Assembly: GCA_015689685.1 (NCBI GenBank) | Contig: WVSL01000020.1 | Coordinates: 21,402 to 85,401 of the forward strand | Direction of reading: 5' to 3' | Length of the DNA: 64,000 bases | Source of the DNA: Rhodobacterales bacterium HKCCE2091 | Lineage (GTDB): Bacteria > Pseudomonadota > Alphaproteobacteria > Rhodobacterales > Rhodobacteraceae | Shown here: positions 9,761 through 19,108 of the stretch, piece after piece | Position numbering within the stretch: the first letter of the stretch is position 1 | Layout: the number at the start of each line of letters is the position of its first letter | The notes under the pieces: generated by a model | The model's input: the letters and a program-made list of their open reading frames with translations, nothing else | Database searches by the model: none | Told to the model about the DNA's origin: nothing | Translations under genes and position numbers: made by a program

Positions 9761-10915
9761 TCAGTCCCGGCCGATGACGGCCATGAAGAACCCGTCCGAC
9801 GCGGTCACCGGGGTCCAGACGTGCCGGGCGAGGTGCCGCCACCCGGGCGTGCGGGCAAGGAAGCCGTTGATCCGCTCGCCGTTCTCCTCGGCGAGAAGGG
9901 AGCAGGTCATGTAGACGAGCCGCCCGCCGGGCGCGACGAGGCCGCCCGCGGCGTCGAGGATCCCGTCCTGCACGCGGGTCAGCCGCTGCAATTCGTCCTC
10001 CCTCAGCCGCCACTTGGCCTCCGGATCGCGCCGCCATGTGCCGCTGCCGGAACAGGGCACGTCGGTCAGCACGACCTCGTAGGGGCCGGAAGGGTCGTCG
10101 ACCGGGTGCAGGTCGGCCCCGGCGCGCAGCGCGCGGGCGGGCAGGTCCACCATGCGGGCGGGATTGGCGTCGTGAACATCGACCGGCCCGCCCGTGGCCG
10201 CGGCGATGGCGAGCGCCTTGCCGCCACCGCCGGCGCAGTAGTCGAGGATCCCGCCCCCGGGCGGCCAGTCCACCGCCGCGCAGGCCAGTTGCACCGACAA
10301 GTCCTGCGGCTCCACCATGCCCTGGGCATAGGCGGTCGACCGGTCGAGCGCCCTGCCCCCCTCGGTCACCCGCAGCGCGGTGGCGCAGCCGGGTTCGGCG
10401 ACCGCGGTGATGCCGTCCTCCGCCAGCCGGGCGATGGCGTCGTCGCGCCCGAACCAGGCCACGTTGACCCGCAGGTAGAGCGGCGCGCGTTCGGCCATCG
10501 CGGCAAGGATGTCCGGCGTGGCGGCCCCATGCGCCGCCTCGATCCGGTCGCGCAGCCAGCCGGGCGTGTCGAGCACCCGCGCCGCCGACCGCCGCTGCAT
10601 GATCGCCTCGCGCTCCTCCAGCGTCAGTTCAGCGGGTGCGTGGCCCATGCCGGTGAAGATCTCGCCGAGCGGCCAGGCCTTCGACCGCGCGAGCCCGATC
10701 ACCAGCGCCCGCCCGGTCTCCCCGCCGCCGAGCTCGACGCAGACGCCCTTGGTCCGCAGCACGTCGTAGACGTGATCCCGCACGATCCGCCGGTCGGTCG
10801 ATCCCGCATAGCGCGCCCCGCGGGCCCAGGTCGTCAGCGCCTTTTCCGCCGGAACGCCCCGGCGCCAGTCGTCGAGCACCTCGGCGGCGGCCTGGATGCG
10901 GGCGGCGGGGGTCAT
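9761..10915 (-). CDS. rsmB: RsmB/NOP family rRNA cytosine-C5 methyltransferase
   Basis: A 384-residue protein. The N-terminal helical part (AAEVLDDWRRGVPAEKAL) resembles the NusB-like RNA-binding region of RsmB. The catalytic domain shows SAM motif I (GILDYCAGGGGKALAIAAA), motif IV with a catalytic cysteine (TDVPCSGSGTWRRDPE) and motif VI with the second cysteine (YMTCSLLAEEN). The predicted reaction is m5C formation in 16S rRNA. In related genomes it commonly sits close to guaB; here the VOC, HxlR and GST-fragment genes separate the two. Confidence 0.9.
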   Translation of the reverse strand: MTPAARIQAAAEVLDDWRRGVPAEKALTTWARGARYAGSTDRRIVRDHVYDVLRTKGVCVELGGGETGRALVIGLARSKAWPLGEIFTGMGHAPAELTLEEREAIMQRRSAARVLDTPGWLRDRIEAAHGAATPDILAAMAERAPLYLRVNVAWFGRDDAIARLAEDGITAVAEPGCATALRVTEGGRALDRSTAYAQGMVEPQDLSVQLACAAVDWPPGGGILDYCAGGGGKALAIAAATGGPVDVHDANPARMVDLPARALRAGADLHPVDDPSGPYEVVLTDVPCSGSGTWRRDPEAKWRLREDELQRLTRVQDGILDAAGGLVAPGGRLVYMTCSLLAEENGERINGFLARTPGWRHLARHVWTPVTASDGFFMAVIGRD

Positions 10916-10988
10916 GCGGGGGCAGGAACATGCGTCATACCCCGCCTCATAGCGAAGCGGGGCACGGGAAGTCGACAGCGTTCGCGGG

Positions 10989-11441
10989 TCAGGCCGGCGC
11001 GGGCTCGGTCACGCCCCAGGCGGCCATCGCCTTGTCGACGTCCATCCACATCGGCTCGAACACGTGGCCGTCGGGGTCGGAGAAGCTGCGGCCGTACATG
11101 AAGTCGCCCATCTCCATCTTCCGGTCGTTGTCGGTGCCGCCCGCGCCCACGGCGGCGGCGACGATCGCGTCCACCTCCTCGCGGCCGGCGCGGCTGAGAG
11201 AGATCAGGTGCTGCGCCGATTGCGCCGGGTCGGAGACAGGCCTGGGCGAGAACCCGGCGAATTTCTCGTGCTCCATGATCATCAGGTAGATCGTGTCGGA
11301 GATCTTCACGCAGGCCGAGGTCTCGTCGCAGAAGCGGTCGTCGAAGCCGAAGCCGAGCGCCGCGTAGAACGCGCGGGACCAGGCGATATCGGTGATCGGC
11401 AGGTTCAGGAAGATCATCTGGGGGGCGGTCTGGTCGGTCAT
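10989..11441 (-). CDS. VOC (glyoxalase/bleomycin-resistance superfamily) protein
   Basis: A 150-residue protein with one VOC-type betaalphabetabetabeta pair: MIFLNLPITDIAWSRAFY at the N-terminus and SFSDPDGHVFEPMWMD at the C-terminus, the latter carrying the terminal glutamate that usually ligates metal. Members include glyoxalases, dioxygenases and resistance proteins; the substrate cannot be read from sequence. I chose the ATG at 11441, which has GGAG eight bases before it; longer starts up to 11504 run into the divergent promoter. It is divergent from an HxlR-type regulator, the usual arrangement for a gene controlled by that regulator. Confidence 0.88.
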   Translation of the reverse strand: MTDQTAPQMIFLNLPITDIAWSRAFYAALGFGFDDRFCDETSACVKISDTIYLMIMEHEKFAGFSPRPVSDPAQSAQHLISLSRAGREEVDAIVAAAVGAGGTDNDRKMEMGDFMYGRSFSDPDGHVFEPMWMDVDKAMAAWGVTEPAPA

Positions 11442-11488
11442 GTCGGGCTCCGGGGATTCGGGTTGCGATGGAACGACCATCGGGCTTG

Positions 11489-11528
11489 TGATTGCTTTTA
11501 GCAAGTGTTAAGTTGTTTTTTGCAATCA
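11489..11528. promoter_or_regulatory. Divergent promoter/operator between VOC and HxlR genes
   Basis: This is an AT-rich island in very GC-rich DNA. It holds an inverted repeat, TGATTGC (11489-11495) and GCAATCA (11522-11528), separated by 26 bases, plus a nested TTGC-N5-GCAA. HxlR-type regulators bind such inverted repeats in the promoter they share with their target. It lies 47 bases before the VOC start and 20 before the regulator start. The assignment rests on position and symmetry only. Confidence 0.6.
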
Positions 11529-11548
11529 TCTAGGCGGGAATACGCGGA

Positions 11549-12223
11549 ATGGCAGGCAAGCGACGCTACGAGGACGGATGCGCCTTCGCGCAGGGGCTCG
11601 ACGTGGTCGGCGAACGATGGGCGCTGCTTGTGGTGCGCGAGCTGATGTTCGGCCCGAAGCGGTTCTCGGATCTCAAATCCGACCTCACCGGCATCGCGAC
11701 CAACGTCCTGACACAGCGGCTGACCGACCTCGAGGCCGCGGGCGTGATTTCCCGCCGCGACCTGCCGCCGCCGACCCGGGGCAGGGTCTACGCCCTGACC
11801 GACTGGGGCCGGGAACTTGCGCCGGTGATCGAGGTGATGGGCCGCTGGTCCGCCCGCAACCCGCGCCTGCAATTCGGTTGGCCGCTCTCCGTCTCGGCGG
11901 CGATGATGTCGCTCGGCTCCATGTTCGACCCGTCGCGCGCCGAGGGGGTCGAGGCCGCGTTGCAGTTCGATTTCGGCGGCGAGCTCTTCGCCGTGACCGT
12001 CGCCGACCGGCGGCTTCGGGTCGATCCCGGCCGCCATCCCGCGCCGCAGGTGACGGTGACCGGCGACCAGAACGAGCTCCTGCCCGTGCTCTACGCCGGG
12101 ATGCCGGTCGCGGAGGCGGAGGCGAACGGGCTGGCTGTCGAGGGCGACCGCGAGGTCCTCCGCCGTTTCGCGACGCTGTTCCCGATGCCCGACCCCGCCC
12201 CCCTGCCCGTCACCGCGACCTGA
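11549..12223 (+). CDS. HxlR-type transcriptional regulator with C-terminal SCP2-like domain
   Basis: A 224-residue protein. Residues 1-110 are a winged helix of the HxlR type, including the hallmark CAFAQGLDVVGERWALLVVREL and the wing region GRVYALTDWGREL. Residues 125-215 (LQFDFGGELFAVTVADRRL, then VTVTGDQNELLPVLYAG) look like an SCP2/sterol-carrier-type fold. This fusion is known among HxlR regulators, and the extra domain probably senses a ligand. It is divergent from the VOC gene and is followed 14 bases later by a truncated glutathione S-transferase gene, which suggests a small detoxification set. Confidence 0.9.
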   Translation: MAGKRRYEDGCAFAQGLDVVGERWALLVVRELMFGPKRFSDLKSDLTGIATNVLTQRLTDLEAAGVISRRDLPPPTRGRVYALTDWGRELAPVIEVMGRWSARNPRLQFGWPLSVSAAMMSLGSMFDPSRAEGVEAALQFDFGGELFAVTVADRRLRVDPGRHPAPQVTVTGDQNELLPVLYAGMPVAEAEANGLAVEGDREVLRRFATLFPMPDPAPLPVTAT

Positions 12224-12237
12224 CCCGGAGACACGGA

Positions 12238-13948
<1,711 letters not shown>

Positions 13949-13988
13949 CTATCTCACGGGCAGGACGGAATGGGAAGGGGTTCATTCC

Positions 13989-14124
13989 GGTCCGGCGAAG
14001 CCGGCGGAATGTCCGGTGGACGTTTCAAGGAATGAACGGGCGGAGCCCAGGGGTCCGGTCCGGCGAAGCCGGCGGAATGTCCAGTGGACATTCCGAGGAA
14101 TGAACGGGCGGAGCCCCGGGGGCC
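13989..14124. repeat. 68-base tandem repeat, two copies, with internal palindrome
   Basis: Copy 1 runs 13989-14056 and copy 2 runs 14057-14124; they differ at only a few bases. Each holds GGTCCGGCGAAGCCGGCGG, an imperfect hairpin, followed by GGAATGTCC-N3-GGACATTCC. That palindrome is perfect in copy 2 and degraded in copy 1. Each ends GGAATGAACGGGCGGAGCC. The structure resembles REP-type intergenic repeats. It lies upstream of guaB and downstream of rlmE, so it could end rlmE transcription; no function is shown. Confidence 0.85.
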
Positions 14125-14196
14125 GGCCCGGCGCATCGACCGGTCCGGGCGAGCGCGCCGGCTCGGGCCCCCTTAGGGAGCCGTCGCAGGCGCGCG

Positions 14197-14252
14197 GGCG
14201 GTCTGACGACCGCCTGACGCCTTCGGCGAAGGTATTTGTGAAGGCAAAGAGG
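14197..14252 (+). repeat. Dispersed hairpin/TATTTG intergenic element, copy A
   Basis: GGCGGTC-TGAC-GACCGCC forms a perfect 7-bp stem, followed by CCTTCGGCG and then the tail GGTATTTGTGAAGGCAAAGA. The same hairpin-then-tail layout recurs at 34818, 38534 (reversed) and 47841 in this window. Here it lies just downstream of the rlmE 3' end. Confidence 0.75.
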
Positions 14253-14360
14253 TGCATGGTCCGGTCACCGGGACCGGGGGTCGGGCCGACCGCAGCAGCG
14301 CGGGCCGACGACGGCTTCCGAAGGGGGCCCGAGGAGGCCCACCCCCGAGGGGGCGGCGCG

Positions 14361-15062
14361 TCAGCCGCGGAAGCCGGTGGCCACCACGAACTTCTCCGAG
14401 GAATCCGCCCTGCTCGCGCCCGGCTTCACGTTCGCCACCTTGTCGAAGCGCTGTTTCAGCAGCGCCTGGAGCGTGCCTTCGGCACCGCCCGCCAGCACCT
14501 TGGCGACGAAGGTCCCGCCCTCCTCCAGCACGTCGAAGGCGAACTCCGCCGCTGCCTCGCAGAGCGCCACGATCCGCAGGTGGTCGGTCTGCTTGTGGCC
14601 CGAGGACGCGGCGGCCATGTCGCTCATCACGACGTCCGCGCGGCCGCCGAGCCAGTCCTTCACCTTGAAGTCCGCGCCGTCCTCGAGGAAATCGAGGACG
14701 TGGAGTTCCGCGCCCGCGATCGGTTCCACCTCCTGCAGGTCGACGCCGATGATCCGCCCGACCGCCTTGCCCGACTTCTCGCCGAGCGCGTTGATCCGCG
14801 GAACCGCGACCTGGCACCAGCCGCCGGGCGCGCAGCCGAGATCGACCACCCGCGCGCCGGGCACGAGGAAGCGGTACTTGTCATCGAGTTCCATGATCTT
14901 GAACGCCGCGCGGCCGCGGAAGCCCTCGCGCCGGGCCCGCGCGACGTAGGGATCGTTGAGCTGGCGTTCGAGCCAGCGCGTCGAGGACAGCTTGCGCCCC
15001 CGCGCGGTCTTCACCTTGACCCTCAGATCGCGCTCGCCGCGCCCGCTCGTCTTCTTCGCCAT
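14361..15062 (-). CDS. rlmE: 23S rRNA (uridine-2'-O-)-methyltransferase RlmE
   Basis: A 233-residue FtsJ/RrmJ-type enzyme that methylates U2552 of 23S rRNA. The start has the typical [27 protein letters not shown] stretch of family members, including the catalytic lysine (AAFK). SAM motif I is [15 protein letters not shown], the catalytic aspartate is in DVVMSDMAA, and the second catalytic lysine is in [12 protein letters not shown] chose the ATG at 15062; the longer open frame up to 15248 lacks family similarity. It lies next to ppx/gppA in core order, but the RTX gene is inserted between them. Confidence 0.95.
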   Translation of the reverse strand: MAKKTSGRGERDLRVKVKTARGRKLSSTRWLERQLNDPYVARARREGFRGRAAFKIMELDDKYRFLVPGARVVDLGCAPGGWCQVAVPRINALGEKSGKAVGRIIGVDLQEVEPIAGAELHVLDFLEDGADFKVKDWLGGRADVVMSDMAAASSGHKQTDHLRIVALCEAAAEFAFDVLEEGGTFVAKVLAGGAEGTLQALLKQRFDKVANVKPGASRADSSEKFVVATGFRG

Positions 15063-15397
15063 GACTGGCAGGTAGCGGCTCGGCCGTGCCGGTGCAAGCC
15101 GCGTGGCCGCGCGACCGTCGCGGCTGGTGGACGAGAGCGGCGCCACCCATTCACGATGACTGTCAGATCCTCCCGTTTCGATTGTACCGGTTTCGATTTT
15201 TGTGCCGAGACTCAAGCGCATGGCACGACAGGTCCGGTTCGGACCCAACTGTCACAGAGCCAAACCGACCGAATGGTAGGTCGACTCAAGCCCTTGTAAT
15301 GGTTGAACAAAACCGTTGCGAGACCCGCGGAATCCGGCTACCGTCCGCGCATTGCAGCCCTGTCGCCCCGGCAGGGAACATTTTGGGGGAAAGTACC
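15063..15397. other. 335-base intergenic region between rlmE and the RTX gene
   Basis: No gene is seen. This is the divergent promoter region for rlmE and the RTX-protein gene, and it is clearly richer in A/T than its surroundings. It contains a direct repeat GTTTCGATT (about 15174 and 15188) and a GGTT-N6-AACC inverted repeat just after 15300. An ATG at 15299 is in frame with the RTX gene and would extend it by 33 residues. Confidence 0.6.
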
Positions 15398-16471
15398 TTG
15401 GCCACAATCAACTTGGGCAGCGGCGATGACGTGCAGGGCGGCGTCGCCGGGGAAGAGAACTCGATCGCGGGCAACGCCGGCGACGACCTGATCATCGGAC
15501 GCGGCAAGAGCGACCTGCTTCTCGGCGGACAGGACAACGACACGCTCAAGGGCGCCAACGGGGCCGACGAGCTCTACGGCGGCAGCGGCGACGACGAGAT
15601 CTACGGCGGCAACGGTGCCGACACCCTGTCCGGCGACAAGGGCGAGAACATCCTCGTCGGCGGCAACGGCAGCGACACCTTTGTCATCAACGCCGCCATC
15701 GCGGGCCAGGGCCATGACACGATCATGGACTTCGACCTCGACCGGCAGAACCGCCGGATGACCTACAGCGACAGCCTCGAGATCAAGAACGTGGCCGGCG
15801 CGACCATCGTCTTCCAGGAAACCGCCGGCGGCGACGTGGTGGTGGAGATCGACGGGTTCGTGGTCGCGACGATCAAGGGCTCCGAGGGGCCGATCGAGGT
15901 CGAGAAGCTGCTCGCGGCGACTGAGTTCACCGGCGGCTCTCCCGCGTCCGTCTCGCTGCTCGACGCGCTCGGCGACCCGGTGCCCTACACCGTCTCGGGC
16001 ACCGCGGGCGACGACCTGCTCGGCGCGGTTCCGGGGCTCGGCACCACCATCGCGGGCGGCCCCGGCGACGACACGCTGAACGGCCGCGGCAAGGACGACG
16101 TGCTGCTCGGCGGCCCGGGCGAGGACGAGCTCAACGGTGCCAACGGCAGCGACACGCTCTACGGCGGCGGCGACAACGACGTGCTCGTCGGCGGCAATGG
16201 CGGCGACCTGCTGAACGGCGACCGCGGCTCCGATGTCCTGACCGGCGGCAACGGCGGCGACACGTTCCAGTTCACCGCCGCCCATGCCGGAACCGGCGTC
16301 GATACGATCACCGACTACGACGCCTCGGAAGGCGACGTGATCCAGATCCGGAACGGCGATCCGCTGCTGCTGACCTACACCGATACCGGCGACGACACCG
16401 AGGTCTACTACGACGGCGAACTGATCTTCGTCGTGGAGATGACCGACCCGGGCGACATCGTCGTCGGCTGA
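15398..16471 (+). CDS. Small RTX (hemolysin-type calcium-binding) protein
   Basis: A 357-residue acidic protein rich in G, D and N, built of RTX nonapeptides (GGxGxDxLx). Two arrays are visible, at about residues 25-92 (LLGGQDNDTL, LYGGSGDDEIYGGNG) and 205-288 (LLGGPGEDELNGANGSDTL). Each is followed by a similar globular tail (DTFVINAAIAGQGHDTIMDF and DTFQFTAAHAGTGVDTITDY), so the protein looks like an internal duplication. There is no signal peptide, which fits type I secretion; no secretion genes are nearby. I chose the TTG at 15398, which has GGGGGA seven bases upstream. No enzymatic domain is present, so the role is unknown. Confidence 0.88.
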   Translation: MATINLGSGDDVQGGVAGEENSIAGNAGDDLIIGRGKSDLLLGGQDNDTLKGANGADELYGGSGDDEIYGGNGADTLSGDKGENILVGGNGSDTFVINAAIAGQGHDTIMDFDLDRQNRRMTYSDSLEIKNVAGATIVFQETAGGDVVVEIDGFVVATIKGSEGPIEVEKLLAATEFTGGSPASVSLLDALGDPVPYTVSGTAGDDLLGAVPGLGTTIAGGPGDDTLNGRGKDDVLLGGPGEDELNGANGSDTLYGGGDNDVLVGGNGGDLLNGDRGSDVLTGGNGGDTFQFTAAHAGTGVDTITDYDASEGDVIQIRNGDPLLLTYTDTGDDTEVYYDGELIFVVEMTDPGDIVVG

Positions 16472-16479
16472 ACGCTGGT

Positions 16480-16510
16480 CCCGGGGGCGGCGGATCGCGC
16501 CGTCCCCGGG
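16480..16510. terminator. Bidirectional hairpin between RTX gene and ppx
   Basis: CCCGGGGGCGGCG, a 5-base loop, and CGCCGTCCCCGGG form a 13-bp stem with one G-T pair. It lies in the 45 bases between two convergent genes, where a shared terminator is expected. There is no long T run, so termination efficiency is uncertain. Confidence 0.7.
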
Positions 16511-16516
16511 CCGCAC

Positions 16517-17671
16517 TCAGAACGGCCCGTCCTCCAGCACCCCGTCCGACGACATCTGCGCGTAGAGCAGCCCCTCGCGCAGACCCCGGTCCGCGACCGA
16601 AAGCCGGTCCGTGGGCCAGGCCCGCAGAAGCGCCTGCAGGATCGCGGCCCCCGACATGATGAGCGTCTGGCGGTCGCGGCCGATGCGCGGGTCGCGGCGG
16701 CGGCCCTCGGGGCCGAGCGCGAGGTAGCCCGAGATCACCGTGTCGATCTGGTCCGAGGTCATCCTGAGCCCGTCGACCTTGTTCCGGTCGTAGCGCTTCA
16801 GTCCCAGGTGGGATGCCGCGACGGTCGTGACCGTGCCGCTCGTGCCGATGATCTGGAACCCTTCAAGCGACTGGTCGGCGGCATCGACATAGGGCGAGAA
16901 TTCCGCCAGCTGCTCCTCGAAATACCAGCTCATGAGCGCGAACCGGGCGCTGTCGTCGCGCACGTCGTCGTACATGTCCTTCAGCGTCGCGACGCCGAGC
17001 GGGATCGAGATCCAGTCGACCACCTTGGCGCGCGGAAACACCGTGTCCTCGTGGTCGAAGCCGTGATGCAGGCGCATGATCGCGCGGGGGCGTTCGAGGG
17101 GCGGCACGCGGGACAGGTCGATCCAGACCAGTTCCGTCGAGCCGCCGCCGATATCCACCACCAGCAGCTGCTCGGTCCGCGTGGACACCAGGGGCGCGCA
17201 GGACACCACCGCGAGGCGGGCTTCCTCCTCGGGCTGGATGATTTCCAGCGCGAGGCCGGTTTCCCGCTTGACCACCGAAATGAACTCGCCGGCGTTGGTC
17301 GCGCGGCGGCAGGCCTCGGTCGCCACCAGCCGCATTCGCTTCACGTCGTGCTGGCCGAGCTTCTTCTGGCAGATCTTCAGCGCCCCGACCGCGCGCGCCA
17401 TCGAGGACCGGCTGAGCCGCCCGGAGGCTTCCAGCCCGTGACCGAGCTGGACCGATTTTGAAAAGCTGTCGACGACATGAAGCTGGTTGCCCTTCGGCTG
17501 CGCGATGAGCATCCGGCAGGAGTTCGTGCCCAGGTCCAGCGCGGCATAGAGGTCCGCGGGATCCGGTTTCGAATTCGGTGCCAACCGTTTCTCGCCCGCC
17601 ACCGGCGCCGATGGCGTCAGCGTGACGGGCCTGGGGAACGGGCCGGCACCTCTGGGTCGCTTCCGCGACAT
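16517..17671 (-). CDS. Ppx/GppA family exopolyphosphatase
   Basis: A 384-residue ASKHA-fold phosphatase. The first phosphate loop is YAALDLGTNSCRMLIA and the second is LLVVDIGGGSTELVW, with the catalytic glutamate region TEACRRATNAGEF between them. A later GTSGTVTTVAASHLG motif closes the nucleotide site. It is of the short type, without the C-terminal HD domain of long Ppx proteins. Members hydrolyse polyphosphate or pppGpp; sequence alone does not separate the two. About 40 basic/proline-rich residues precede the domain. It converges on the RTX gene. Confidence 0.92.
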   Translation of the reverse strand: MSRKRPRGAGPFPRPVTLTPSAPVAGEKRLAPNSKPDPADLYAALDLGTNSCRMLIAQPKGNQLHVVDSFSKSVQLGHGLEASGRLSRSSMARAVGALKICQKKLGQHDVKRMRLVATEACRRATNAGEFISVVKRETGLALEIIQPEEEARLAVVSCAPLVSTRTEQLLVVDIGGGSTELVWIDLSRVPPLERPRAIMRLHHGFDHEDTVFPRAKVVDWISIPLGVATLKDMYDDVRDDSARFALMSWYFEEQLAEFSPYVDAADQSLEGFQIIGTSGTVTTVAASHLGLKRYDRNKVDGLRMTSDQIDTVISGYLALGPEGRRRDPRIGRDRQTLIMSGAAILQALLRAWPTDRLSVADRGLREGLLYAQMSSDGVLEDGPF

Positions 17672-17835
17672 GGGGACCGCCCTCCGAATTGCGTTGCTGT
17701 CAGACTAACCATCGCCGGGCCGTCCGACAATGGCGGAACCGGGAAACCTGCCGCGACCCGGTGCGGGCGAATGCCGGACCGGCGCGAAATCGGGCAGCGG
17801 CGGCGCCGCCGCGACGGTTTCGCGGCAGCGCCGGT

Positions 17836-18507
17836 TCAAGCCCGGCGCCGTCGCCACGCGGCGGAGAGGCCGAGCGCCGCGAGCCCCGTCGCGGCGAGCG
17901 CGAGCCCGCCCGGAACCGGCACCGCGGCGGGTCCGGTTTCCAGCGTCAGGACGTAGCTGTCGAGCCGCTTGGGCGACCGCGCCTCCAGGTCGCCGATCCC
18001 GATGACCCACGTCCCGAGCGGCCCCTCCCCGACCAGCGCGGACAGCGGCGTGGCGGGCCGGAAGCTGCCGCTCGCGATCTCGTCGCCGCCGACCGGGTCG
18101 GCGGCCGCGTCGTCGAACAGGACCACGGCGGAGGACGCCTCGACCTGGTCGCCATAGGTCGCGCCCTCCGGACCCGTCGCGTCGAACACGAGATCGACCC
18201 GCGTGCCGGCGGGACTGACCAGCCACAGCGAGAGATCCCGGTTGGCAGTGTGGGAAATCGGCCGGGCGCAGGGGCCGAGCGGCGTTTCGAAAAACCCGCC
18301 GCAGACCGAGATCCCGAGGCTCAGCGTGAGACCGGACAGCATCCCGCCGGCGATATCCGCCGCCGTGACCTCCACCGGCACGGTGGCCGTGCCCGCGTCG
18401 ACGAGCACGCCGGGCATGCCGGAAAACCCGGCGGTGGCGGAGAACAGCGGTTGCGACAGGGCGAGGGTCGCGGCGGCGGCCGCGGCGGCCAGGGTCATGC
18501 GTGACAT
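17836..18507 (-). CDS. VPLPA-CTERM protein with proprotein-convertase P-like domain
   Basis: A 223-residue exported protein. It has an N-terminal signal peptide (A-rich, cleavage near LFSATA). The middle (residues 30-190) reads like a P domain: RDLSLWLVSPAGTRVDLVF and GPLGTWVIGIGDLEARSPKRL. The C-terminus has VPVPGGLALAATGLAALGL followed by RRRR, the motif-membrane-basic order of VPLPA/PEP-CTERM sorting signals read by an exosortase. P domains usually follow a subtilisin-type protease, but none is fused here. No exosortase is in the window. An alternative start lies three codons later. Confidence 0.85.
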   Translation of the reverse strand: MSRMTLAAAAAAATLALSQPLFSATAGFSGMPGVLVDAGTATVPVEVTAADIAGGMLSGLTLSLGISVCGGFFETPLGPCARPISHTANRDLSLWLVSPAGTRVDLVFDATGPEGATYGDQVEASSAVVLFDDAAADPVGGDEIASGSFRPATPLSALVGEGPLGTWVIGIGDLEARSPKRLDSYVLTLETGPAAVPVPGGLALAATGLAALGLSAAWRRRRA

Positions 18508-18770
18508 TCGAACGTCCCCGAAAAGACGCCCCCACGGGGCCCGAGGATAGGAACGAACGCCGCCCCCGGCAATCGCCGTGTCGCCCCCGCGCGCGCCGAA
18601 AGGCCGGGATCGGCGGGAACACGCAACCCGGACCCCATCGACCCGGTTACATCCCGGCGGCGGGCGGGCTAGACTCCGTCACGTCGCCGGTTTGCGACAT
18701 AGTGTCGAAAATCGCACGCGACGCCGCCGCGCGCGCCCTATGTTGCGCCGGACCCGAGGAGGATTCGCAG

Positions 18771-19079
18771 ATGCCCGCCGTCACCATCGTCTACTGGCGC
18801 GATATTCCCGCGCAGGTGATCGTCGGCAAGGGCCGGGCCGGGGCCAAGCGCCCGCTGCCGGAACGTTTCGAACAGGCGATCGACCGCTGCGCCATGAAGG
18901 TCGGCGCGCGCGAGACCGACGCCTACCTCGCCGAGTGGCGCAAGGCCCCCGCCTACGACGCCGACGGCGAGCCGACCGAGATCGCCGCGGCGGAGGCCGA
19001 ACGGCTCGACGCCAGCTACGACACCGCCCGCCTGAACGCGCTGATCGCCGCCGACGGGTGGGAACGACCCGCCGCCTGA
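18771..19079 (+). CDS. Virulence-factor-family (PF13769-type) small protein
   Basis: A 102-residue protein with the opening AVTIVYWRDIPAQVIVGKG and the central RFEQAIDRCAMKVG, matching a small family named 'virulence factor' in Pfam but commonly found beside corrinoid/C1 genes in marine alphaproteobacteria. The ATG at 18771 has GAGGAGG ten bases upstream. It starts the C1 cluster; the MTHFR gene begins 29 bases after its stop. The molecular role is unknown, and the family name is not evidence of pathogenicity. Confidence 0.8.
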   Translation: MPAVTIVYWRDIPAQVIVGKGRAGAKRPLPERFEQAIDRCAMKVGARETDAYLAEWRKAPAYDADGEPTEIAAAEAERLDASYDTARLNALIAADGWERPAA

Positions 19080-19108
19080 CCCGCCTTATGCGCCCCTGGG
19101 AGAGACTG

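Noticed and set aside
13954..14257. Repetitive peptides (TGHSAGFAG type) from minus-strand frames over the tandem repeat
   Set aside because: The repeat period of 68 is not a multiple of three, so copies fall in different frames; the peptides are accidental.
18771..19079. Pathogenicity role suggested by the family name 'virulence factor'
   Set aside because: The family name is historical; the context is C1 metabolism and nothing else in the window suggests virulence.
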